Of a stretch of 64,000 bases of DNA, positions 56,176-63,115 are shown piece after piece. The DNA is from Deltaproteobacteria bacterium (GTDB taxonomy: Bacteria > Desulfobacterota > Binatia > HRBIN30 > JACQVA1), in NCBI GenBank assembly GCA_016178705.1, contig JACOST010000028.1:130951-194950 (forward strand). The letters are read 5' to 3'. The notes under the pieces were generated by a model. That model was not told where the DNA came from. It did no database searches and was given only the letters and a program-made list of their open reading frames with translations. Every line of letters begins with the position of its first letter. The first letter of the stretch is position 1. A program made the translations under genes and the position numbers.

Positions 56176-56622
56176 TCAGGCGTAGGACGGGTCGAGTGCG
56201 ACGCCGCTCTCACGCTGCCAAGCGGCGAGTTCGCCGGCCACGCTCGGATCGTATGAGTCAGCGAGATAGATGATTTTGTCGCTGGCGTACCGCACGGCTG
56301 ATCGGCCACGCAACACAAACGGCGGAAGGCCTTCTTTGGTGTAGACGACCTTCCAGCTCATCCGTATTTCCTCGCTGGTGACCTCGGGACCGCTGGTGAC
56401 CTCAATGTCGCGCTTGGTGAACTTGCGATCGAAGCCGTCGAGCGACCTCTTCATGCCGGCGAAGATCGCGGCCGGACCCGCGAGGCGGCAGCCGAACGAC
56501 TCCGCCTTCACCTCGTAGACTGCGCCGTCCGCGAAGTAGCGCCGCAGGCGGGTCCAATCGTCGTCGGCCAAGGTTCTTTCGAAATCTCCCGCGTACGCCA
56601 TGAACTGCTGCATGATGTCCAT
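56176..56622 (-). CDS. NTF2-like (SnoaL-type) small protein
   Basis: 148 residues from ATG 56622. The layout of helix (MQQFMAYAGDFERTLADDDW), then YFADGAVYEV and AAIFAGMKRSLDGF, then beta strands with EEIRMSWKVVYT fits the cone-shaped NTF2 fold. This fold hosts ketosteroid isomerases, cyclases and simple binding proteins. No catalytic set can be assigned. It is convergent with the racemase-like gene, 12 nt apart. Confidence 0.7.
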   Translation of the reverse strand: MDIMQQFMAYAGDFERTLADDDWTRLRRYFADGAVYEVKAESFGCRLAGPAAIFAGMKRSLDGFDRKFTKRDIEVTSGPEVTSEEIRMSWKVVYTKEGLPPFVLRGRSAVRYASDKIIYLADSYDPSVAGELAAWQRESGVALDPSYA

Positions 56623-56711
56623 GGCCGATCCTCTACCACCCCGCATCCGCTGACGGAATCCTACGTCCGCACGCTGGACCAGGATCAGTGCTCTGGACTA
56701 GGTTGTCGCCG

Positions 56712-57911
56712 ATGCAAGGGAACGACTGGGGCTTCGCGAGCGACCTCGAAGACGTCAGCGGACAGATCGCCATCGTGGGCATTGGTGACGCCGACTACAC
56801 CAAGGCGTCGGGACGCACGACGCAGCAGATCGCCGCGCAAGCCACCGAGCGGGCGTTGGCCGATGCCGGCCTGGCGTCGACCGACATCGACGGCATCATG
56901 TACATTCCGTTCTCGGGCGATCAGCTCACTGCTGAGGCATACCACTCACACTTCGGCACGACGCACGAAATGTGGGTGTCGGAAAAAGGCGGTGGCATGG
57001 TGTGGGCTGGCTCTGCCCCGTACGATGCCGCGCTCGCAATCCGTTCTGGCAAAGCCAAGTACGTGCTCAATACCTTCTCGGTGGCATGGGCGACGCAGCG
57101 ACCGCAGATGGTCGGCGGGCCCGGTCAAGTACACGCCGAGGATCTCTACAAACAAAACCTCGAGGTGCCGTTCGGCTGGTTCCCGCAGCCGGTGTACTTC
57201 GCCACGATCGCACGGCGGCACATGCACGAGTTCGGCACGACCCCCGCGCAACTCGGCGCCATTGCCGTCGCATGCCGGCGCCACGCGACGTTGCACCCGT
57301 CCGCGATCATGCGACACAAGCCGCTCACGCTCGACGACTATCTGCGCAGTCCGCTGATTGCCGATCCGTTCCGCAAGGAAGACTGCTGTCTGATTTCCGA
57401 CGGTGGCGCGGCGTACATCATGACTTCGCTCGAACGCGCGCGCGATCTGCCGGGTCCGATCATCGCGGTGCTCGGCGTCGGCGTCGGCAACTCGCACACT
57501 GGCGCCTACTGGTCGCAGCAGGGTGGCTTCACGTCGACGCCGCAAGTCTTCGCGGCGCCCGGCGCGTTCGCGATGGCGGGCGTCGCGCGCGACGATGTCG
57601 ACGTGCTCACCTGCTACGACCCGTTTACGATCGTGTCGCTGATGCAAATCGAGGACATGGGTTTCTGTCCGAAGGGCGAAGGCGGTCGGTTCGTCGAAGG
57701 CGACACGCTGCACTTTGATTCCGGCAAACTGCCGTACAACACCCACGGCGGCATGTTGTCGCACGCCTACGTGCTCGGCATCGCGCACGTCGTCGAAGTG
57801 GTGAAGCAATTGCGTCACGCCGCAGCGGCACAAGTGCCGAACGCGACCATCGGCATCTACGGCGGCTACACCGGCCCGCAAGCGAGCACGCTGATTCTCG
57901 GGAGACAATGA
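56712..57911 (+). CDS. Thiolase-like protein of the lipid-transfer / Ltp2-aldolase type
   Basis: 399 residues from ATG 56712; a GTG at 56688 is possible. Thiolase fold: IAIVGIGDADYTKASGRTT, DIDGIMYIPF, and C-terminal YNTHGGMLSHAYVLGIAHVVEVVKQLR. The nucleophile region reads GGGMVWAGSA, with no Cys, so it is not a classical thiolase. The pairing with a DUF35 protein matches Ltp2-ChsH2-type retro-aldolases of steroid side-chain breakdown. The substrate is inferred only by class. Confidence 0.82.
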   Translation: MQGNDWGFASDLEDVSGQIAIVGIGDADYTKASGRTTQQIAAQATERALADAGLASTDIDGIMYIPFSGDQLTAEAYHSHFGTTHEMWVSEKGGGMVWAGSAPYDAALAIRSGKAKYVLNTFSVAWATQRPQMVGGPGQVHAEDLYKQNLEVPFGWFPQPVYFATIARRHMHEFGTTPAQLGAIAVACRRHATLHPSAIMRHKPLTLDDYLRSPLIADPFRKEDCCLISDGGAAYIMTSLERARDLPGPIIAVLGVGVGNSHTGAYWSQQGGFTSTPQVFAAPGAFAMAGVARDDVDVLTCYDPFTIVSLMQIEDMGFCPKGEGGRFVEGDTLHFDSGKLPYNTHGGMLSHAYVLGIAHVVEVVKQLRHAAAAQVPNATIGIYGGYTGPQASTLILGRQ

Positions 57912-58342
57912 TGCACGCAGAGTTTCCGCTCGCCGACACGAACTGGGAACCGACGCGCGAGTTCTGGGCGGGCGCCGCGCGCGAGCAATTGCTGATCACT
58001 CGTTGCGATATGTGTGGTCGCTACGTCTGGTATCCGGAACCACCGTGCCGCTACTGCGGCGGCACTCGGTTGAGTTGGACCCGCGTGAGCGGTCGCGGCA
58101 CGCTGTTCTCGTGGTCGGTGCTGCACCACGCGTGGATTCCGCAGTTCGCCGAGCAATTGCCGTTCGTCAGCGGCCTCGTCGCGTTGGCCGAAGATCCCGC
58201 CGTCCGCGTCGTCAGCTACATCGTCGATTGTCCGATCGAGTCACTGCGTTGCGATATGCCGGTTTGCGTCGTCTTTCGTCCGCTGCGGTTCGCCGGCGTG
58301 GCCAGTTCCGTCGTCGCGCCGATGTTTGTGACAGAGAGATGA
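57908..58342 (+). CDS. DUF35 OB-fold zinc-ribbon acyl-CoA-associated protein
   Basis: 144 residues with an ATG overlapping the thiolase-like stop. N-terminal rubredoxin-like zinc ribbon: C-x2-C in TRCDMCGRY and C-x2-C in PPCRYCGGT; then an OB fold with SGRGTLFSWSVLHHAW. In Ltp2-DUF35 complexes this protein is needed for aldolase activity. The two genes very probably encode one complex. Confidence 0.9.
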   Translation: MMHAEFPLADTNWEPTREFWAGAAREQLLITRCDMCGRYVWYPEPPCRYCGGTRLSWTRVSGRGTLFSWSVLHHAWIPQFAEQLPFVSGLVALAEDPAVRVVSYIVDCPIESLRCDMPVCVVFRPLRFAGVASSVVAPMFVTER

Positions 58343-58386
58343 AAGTCAAAACGCAAAAGTCAAAACGCAAAAGTGAGGAGGATATC

Positions 58387-58653
58387 ATGACCGATCATCT
58401 CGGCCTGGCCGAACGCCTCTTGGAGCATGGCGCGCGTGGGCTTTGCACAGAAGGGCCCTCGATACGATCGCTACGCGATCTACTCGGGCAAACGGGTCTG
58501 GGGCTCCCGGGAGAAGGACCGCTTCCCCGAGTAGCCGTCCTGAGGAGAAGCCGAAGGCTTCGTATCGAAGGGCGGCGTATCGAGGGGCCGCATCTTGTGC
58601 AAAGCCGGCGAAGGTCAAGGTGGTGTCAGAAGGGCAACTTGCAGAACTTTTGA
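58387..58653 (+). pseudogene. Truncated gene start broken by a family I element
   Basis: AGGAGG with a 5-nt spacer precedes ATG 58387, which reads MTDHLGLAERLLEHGARGL before running into the inverted repeat. The frame stays open for 88 codons, but everything after residue about 20 is repeat-encoded. It looks like the 5' end of a lost gene. No family can be named from 20 residues. Confidence 0.45.
58439..58606. repeat. Dispersed inverted element, family I copy 2, with extended arms
   Basis: The core 58454-58589 matches the element at 44168-44304: CCCTCGATACG and CGTATCGAGGGG ends, with the inner CTACTCGGGCAAACGGG and GAAGGCTTCGTATCGAAGG. Here the arms continue outwards with GGCTTTGCACA (58439-58449) and TGTGCAAAGCC (58596-58606), which copy 1 lacks. 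Confidence 0.85.
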
Positions 58654-58704
58654 CTTTTGCGTTTTGACTTTTGACTGTTGCCTTTTGACTCTCCGGAGGT
58701 TTCC

Positions 58705-59889
58705 ATGTCCGAACTCTTCCATGAAGTTGCCAGCATCGACTATCCGATCATCGACTCCGACGCGCATGTGAACGAACCGCCGGATCTGTGGCAGGTGCGC
58801 GTACCGCAGCGGCTGAAGAACCGCGCGCCGAAGGTGCTGCATCAACCCGACGGCGATGTGTGGTCGTTCGACGACGGCAAGAAGTTGCGGCCGGTCGGGC
58901 TAACCGCGACGGCCGGACTCAGTTACCTGCAATTCCGTCCGTCAGGTTACAAATACGAATTGATCCGCCCTGGCAGCTTCGACACCAAAGAGCGATTGAA
59001 GGATCTCGACGCCGACGGGCTCTACGCCCAGATCATGTACCCGAGCGTCACGCTCGCCGGCGCGCGCACATACAGCGACGAGCGCGAGCTGCAATGTGCC
59101 TGCGTGCGCGCGTATAACGAATGGCTGCTCGAATTCTGCGCGCCGTCGAACGGTCGCCTGATTCCGCAGGCGATCATTCCAACGACCGGCATTGCCGACG
59201 CCGTCGCCGAGTTGGAGTGGGCGATCAAGCACGGCCACAAGGGTGCGCTGATCGCGACATTTCCCAACGGCAAATATGAGTCGACCACCGACGACGACAA
59301 GTTCTGGGCAATCGCGCAGGAGGCCGAATTTCCGCTCGGCATCCACATCGGCAGCTTCAGCGAGACCGGACTGCAGCCGACACTGACGCAAGGCACGCTC
59401 GGTTTCCTCGCCGGGGCGGGTGGCTCGAAGTCGGGCGCGGATTCAATTCCGGCCACTCTCAAGGTGATGTTCTCCGGTGCCTGCGTGAAGTTTCCGCGCC
59501 TGCGTTTCGTCATCGTCGAAGGCAACATCGGCTGGATTCCGACGGTGATGGAACAAGTCGACGACATGTTCTTGCGCTACCGCTGGTTCACCGGCGCGTC
59601 AGAGCTGATGCCGCTCATGCCGAGCCGCATTTTCCACCGCAACTTCTGGGCGACGTTCATGATCGATAGCATCGGCATCGAACTGCGCCATCACATGAAC
59701 GTCGATCACCTGATGTGGTCGACTGACTATCCGCACACCGGCACCGATTGGCCCAACAATCGCGTCACCATCGCCAAACTCTTCCGCGGCGTGCCGAAGG
59801 ACGAAGTGAAGAAGATGCTGCACGACAACTGCAAGCGGCTCTATCATCTCGATCACATTCCCGATCGGTTGCCGGACACGATCGACTGA
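58705..59889 (+). CDS. Amidohydrolase-2 family protein (ACMSD-like)
   Basis: 394 residues from ATG 58705, with CCGGAGG before it. The metal site DSDAHVNEPPDLW gives the first Asp-x-His. GIHIGSFSETG carries a ligand His, HMNVDHLMWSTDYPHTGTDWPN the last His and Asp, and FVIVEGNIGWIP is a family block. Members are decarboxylases or hydrolases of aromatic or CoA-derived acids. Its place after the Ltp2-like/DUF35 pair suggests a shared catabolic route. Confidence 0.88.
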   Translation: MSELFHEVASIDYPIIDSDAHVNEPPDLWQVRVPQRLKNRAPKVLHQPDGDVWSFDDGKKLRPVGLTATAGLSYLQFRPSGYKYELIRPGSFDTKERLKDLDADGLYAQIMYPSVTLAGARTYSDERELQCACVRAYNEWLLEFCAPSNGRLIPQAIIPTTGIADAVAELEWAIKHGHKGALIATFPNGKYESTTDDDKFWAIAQEAEFPLGIHIGSFSETGLQPTLTQGTLGFLAGAGGSKSGADSIPATLKVMFSGACVKFPRLRFVIVEGNIGWIPTVMEQVDDMFLRYRWFTGASELMPLMPSRIFHRNFWATFMIDSIGIELRHHMNVDHLMWSTDYPHTGTDWPNNRVTIAKLFRGVPKDEVKKMLHDNCKRLYHLDHIPDRLPDTID

Positions 59890-59935
59890 ATACCCAAATC
59901 GTAACCGATGCAAGGTCCTGCCTGCCAGACCGAGA

Positions 59936-61522
59936 ATGATGCTGACTCTTTCCGTAGGAGTCGGCATCGACACCGGGTCGGCGGTGATCGGCGCGATGGG
60001 TGACGGCGCCAAGAGCGAGGTGCCCGCCCTCGGCGACACCACGAGCATCGCGGCGCGCCGCGAGGCCCCCCTCGACGTGGACCCCGGCACACGCCCGCAG
60101 CGAACGTGGATGTGGCTGCTGGTTGTCGCGTTTGCTGTCCGCCTCGCTGCTCTCCTCCTGACGATTGATATCCCGGGCGACGGACCGACGCACGCGATGA
60201 TCGCGTACAACTGGTCACGATCGCCCCACTGGGCCTCCTCCGGGACATGGTTGCCCGGCTTCACGTATTTCGCCGGAGCAATGACCTTCGTCGTCAATGA
60301 CCCGCTGGTGGCGCCGAGGCTGTTGAACTTGATCCTCGGTTCACTCACCGTTCCGGTGTTCTTTGCATTGGTGCAGCACATCCATGGTTCGGAGGTGGCG
60401 CTACTCAGCGCGGCTATGCTCGTGACGCTGCCACTGCACATCGGATTGAGTGTCAGCTCCCTCACGGAGGTGAGCTACGTGTTCGAGATCATGGTCGCGG
60501 CGCTCTGCATAGTGCGCGCGTCACGGACGAACAGCGCGAGCAGCCTGTACCTCGGACTGTTCGTGGTGTCGCTCGCCATGGCAGAAATGACCCGCTACGA
60601 GGCGTGGGTGCTCGCACCCCTGCTGCTGACCTACAATGCGTGGCAGCGTCGCAACGTCCGGCTCACGGTGGGCATGGGAGTGGTCGTCCTCGCTTTCCCC
60701 TTCCTCTGGTCGGTTGGCAACTATCGCGACTTTGGCGATGCCTTCTATGGATTCACCGCAGCGGCAAAGCCGCTCGAGGGAGCCCATCCATCGGATGCCG
60801 GCACCGCTGTGACAATCATCGCGCGGCAGATGGCCGGGCACCTCGGCTGGATCCTCCCGATCGCTGCGCTGTTGGGACTGGGCGTCACGGTCCTCCGCTT
60901 GATCAGCAGAAGAGCCGTTGCTGCAGAGGTGTGCCTTCTGCTGCTGATCGGTGCAGCTTGGGTCATAGTGTTCCGACATGCGATGGATCTCGGGAGAGGC
61001 TTCTGGGATCGTTATTCGATACTCGCCTATGTTGCCCTTCTCCCCTTCGCGGCCCTCGGCTATGGGCGCTGCTTCGGTCTCAAGCGCAAGCGACTTGTGC
61101 TCGGCGCGGTTACCCTCAGCGGAACGATGCTGGCTGCGTATGTCAGCTCTAACCGAGCCGTTTTCGTAACTCAGAAACAGCCCTCTGAAATGATCGAGAT
61201 CGCCAATTGGCTCCGAAGCGGTGTGCACGATCGCGATGCGGTGCTGCTCACCAAGATGAGTTGGGAATCGAGCTACCTCCCGCTGTATCTCCCGCAGTTG
61301 AGCGGGCGCTATTTGATCGTTTCGCCCTGGGCGAGTGACGATGCGCTCCGCAATTTCGTGCGCGATCAAAAGCCTCTGCTCATTACGCGAGCCGCAGACG
61401 CCGAGGACCGGGCTCGCATCGAGCGAGTGGTAGGGATCACCATCTCCGGTGCGAGCCGGGTGCACACCGCCGGGGAAGCGGAGGTCTATAGTCTCGCGCC
61501 GCTAGTTGCCAATGGCCGCTAG
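59936..61522 (+). CDS. Membrane glycosyltransferase (GT39/ArnT-like) with a cyclase fragment at the N-terminus
   Basis: 528 residues as read from ATG 59936. From about residue 58 (ATG 60110) it is a multi-pass protein of about ten helices, with DGPTHAMIAYNW as the first-loop Asp region and ASSGTWLPGFTYFAG, typical of dolichyl- or undecaprenyl-phosphate-sugar-dependent transferases. A C-terminal soluble part (about 430-528) follows. The first 45 residues instead match a class III nucleotide cyclase. The true start may be 60110. It may glycosylate surface proteins or lipids; which ones is unknown. Confidence 0.72.
   Translation: MMLTLSVGVGIDTGSAVIGAMGDGAKSEVPALGDTTSIAARREAPLDVDPGTRPQRTWMWLLVVAFAVRLAALLLTIDIPGDGPTHAMIAYNWSRSPHWASSGTWLPGFTYFAGAMTFVVNDPLVAPRLLNLILGSLTVPVFFALVQHIHGSEVALLSAAMLVTLPLHIGLSVSSLTEVSYVFEIMVAALCIVRASRTNSASSLYLGLFVVSLAMAEMTRYEAWVLAPLLLTYNAWQRRNVRLTVGMGVVVLAFPFLWSVGNYRDFGDAFYGFTAAAKPLEGAHPSDAGTAVTIIARQMAGHLGWILPIAALLGLGVTVLRLISRRAVAAEVCLLLLIGAAWVIVFRHAMDLGRGFWDRYSILAYVALLPFAALGYGRCFGLKRKRLVLGAVTLSGTMLAAYVSSNRAVFVTQKQPSEMIEIANWLRSGVHDRDAVLLTKMSWESSYLPLYLPQLSGRYLIVSPWASDDALRNFVRDQKPLLITRAADAEDRARIERVVGITISGASRVHTAGEAEVYSLAPLVANGR
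59939..60067 (+). pseudogene. Fragment of a class III adenylate/guanylate cyclase domain
   Basis: In frame with the glycosyltransferase, the encoded VGVGIDTGSAVIGAMGDG and VPALGDTTSIAARREA match the late part of class III cyclase domains (VGINTGxVVVG, then GDTVNLAARLE). The rest of the cyclase is absent on both sides. It is probably the residue of a deleted gene. Confidence 0.7.
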
Positions 61523-61724
61523 TGAGAGAGGACAGGCCGAGAACTTTACGCTCGACCGGACGTGGGAACGCGCCGGAGAAGTCGTGTGTCTCGCCGAGCA
61601 GCTTGTTTCCGTTTTGCCTGGGAGCGGGAAGGTTGCTTAACCTGAAGCAGCACTCATCTCCTCGTGATCCGTTAGGGAGCGATTTGACAAGCACGCGTTC
61701 TGCCGTCAATCTGCGCCCGGTCCA

Positions 61725-62213
61725 ATGGCTGACGTGATCGAGCAATGTGCGGCGTTGCCGCAGCGGGAGTTTCACACCGGCGAGGTTATTCTCGAGGAAG
61801 GCAAGCGCAGCGGCTTGCTCTACGTCCTGGCCTCCGGAAGCGTCGAGGTTCTCAAGGGCGATCTGCAGGTGGCCACCGTCGATACGCCCGGGGCGTTCTT
61901 CGGTGAGGTCTCAGCCTTGCTCGACATGCCGCACATGGCGACGGTCCGGGCGCTCACCGATGCGACGCTTTTCGTGGCGACCGATTCGCAGGCGTTCCTC
62001 GATGCGCACCAGGAGATCGCTCTCAGCCTGGCGCGCTTGCTGGCCAAGCGTTTACACTCGGTGACGACGTACCTGGTGGATCTCAAGCGCCAGTTCGAGG
62101 ATCACGACAACCATCTGTCTATTGTGGACGAGGTGTTGGAGACGCTGGTTCACCATCAAGGTGTGGAGTCTGAACCGGGTTCGGATCGCTGTCCGGATCC
62201 CAAGGTCGAGTAA
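61725..62213 (+). CDS. Cyclic-nucleotide-binding domain protein
   Basis: 162 residues, mostly one cNMP-binding beta-roll (about 10-120): FHTGEVILEEGKRSGLLYVLASG, then GAFFGEVSALLDMPHMATVRALTDATLFV, in which FFGEVSALLDMPHMATVRA is the phosphate-binding cassette (the usual GE...R.A form has Glu and Arg). A helical tail follows. There is no DNA-binding domain. It probably senses cAMP or cGMP. Its 3' end overlaps the convergent phosphoesterase gene by 95 bp. Confidence 0.87.
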   Translation: MADVIEQCAALPQREFHTGEVILEEGKRSGLLYVLASGSVEVLKGDLQVATVDTPGAFFGEVSALLDMPHMATVRALTDATLFVATDSQAFLDAHQEIALSLARLLAKRLHSVTTYLVDLKRQFEDHDNHLSIVDEVLETLVHHQGVESEPGSDRCPDPKVE

Positions 62214-62958
62214 GCTCGGTAACCGGCCGCGAGGGCGATCCGTCCAACTCGACGATCTCATTGCCAGCCAACGAGCACCACGTCGCGCGCATCGCCGCGG
62301 TATCGACGGCAATGAAGGTCGGGCACGCTCCGATCTGCCGTCCGGCGTTGAAGATCCAAGTTGTATCGATGCGATCGACCCACGCGCCGCCGCTACGGAA
62401 GGGGGCCTGATGGATGTGCCCGGTGAGCACGAAGTCGGGGTGGTATTGATGAATCCAGCCCACCAGGTCGGTATCGCCGTAGTGCTTGGTGCCCGTCCAG
62501 CTGAGCGGGGATGGTTCGGGTGGTGCGTGGTACACCCAGATCCAGCGGGCCTTGCGATGGGCGGCGTCGCGGGCCAGCAACTCGCCGACGCCGTCGCGCC
62601 CGCGCGGCCCGTCCCACCATGGGCACACGGTGATCAATGCGTCGTCGACCTCGATACGCTCGCCGTCGACGAGAAACCCGAGGCCGCGCGCGTCGGCCAA
62701 CCAGCGGGCGACACGTTCGCCGGAAGCGTCGCGGCCGTTGAGGTCGTGATTCCCGGAGCTCACGAGCAGGCGCACCTTGGCTTGCAACCGGCGCAGGTAT
62801 TTCGTGATGACGACGATCTGCACGTCCATGCCCACAGCGGACGAAATGTCGAGATGATCGCCGGCGATGACGACCGTATCGAAGCAGTCGGCGACATTGT
62901 GGACCCAGTCGAACTGCTTGAGGGTGTAGTGCAGATCGGAGACGAGGAGGAGCTTCAT
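62119..62958 (-). CDS. Calcineurin-like metallophosphoesterase
   Basis: 279 residues with all five metallophosphoesterase motifs: SDLHY, VIAGDHLD, SSGNHDLNG, the His in WVYHAPPEPSP, and TGHIHQAPF. Size and motifs are like class III cyclic-nucleotide phosphodiesterases (CpdA) but also like other phosphoesterases. Position between a cNMP-binding protein and a cyclase makes cNMP hydrolysis a reasonable guess. The last 30 residues are Pro/Asp-rich and lie in the overlap. Confidence 0.88.
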   Translation of the reverse strand: MKLLLVSDLHYTLKQFDWVHNVADCFDTVVIAGDHLDISSAVGMDVQIVVITKYLRRLQAKVRLLVSSGNHDLNGRDASGERVARWLADARGLGFLVDGERIEVDDALITVCPWWDGPRGRDGVGELLARDAAHRKARWIWVYHAPPEPSPLSWTGTKHYGDTDLVGWIHQYHPDFVLTGHIHQAPFRSGGAWVDRIDTTWIFNAGRQIGACPTFIAVDTAAMRATWCSLAGNEIVELDGSPSRPVTELTRPWDPDSDPNPVQTPHLDGEPASPTPRPQ

Positions 62959-63115
62959 CGCGGTTGCGGCGACCAGCGGTGGCGTCCGTCTCCCATGCGT
63001 TGGTAGTGCCGCATCCGCCTATGTCACGTCAATGGCTGGCATCGGTGGGCTCGCACCGGAGGTCTCTTCGTGAGTTCGCACCGGGTGTGGTAGTCACCGC
63101 GAGCGAAGACACGCG

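Larger units (their letters stand above)
58344..58690. repeat. Heptamer hairpin arms, family C (AAAAGTC/AAAACGC), flanking the gap
   Basis: Units AAAGTCA, AAACGCA and AAAGTCA at 58344-58377 are matched by inverted units TTTTGAC, TTTTGCG, TTTTGAC and TTTTGAC at 58648-58690. Between them lie a short truncated reading and a family I element. The array begins right after the DUF35 stop (58342) and ends just before the GGAGG of the amidohydrolase, so the 362-bp gap is almost all repeat. Confidence 0.8.
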
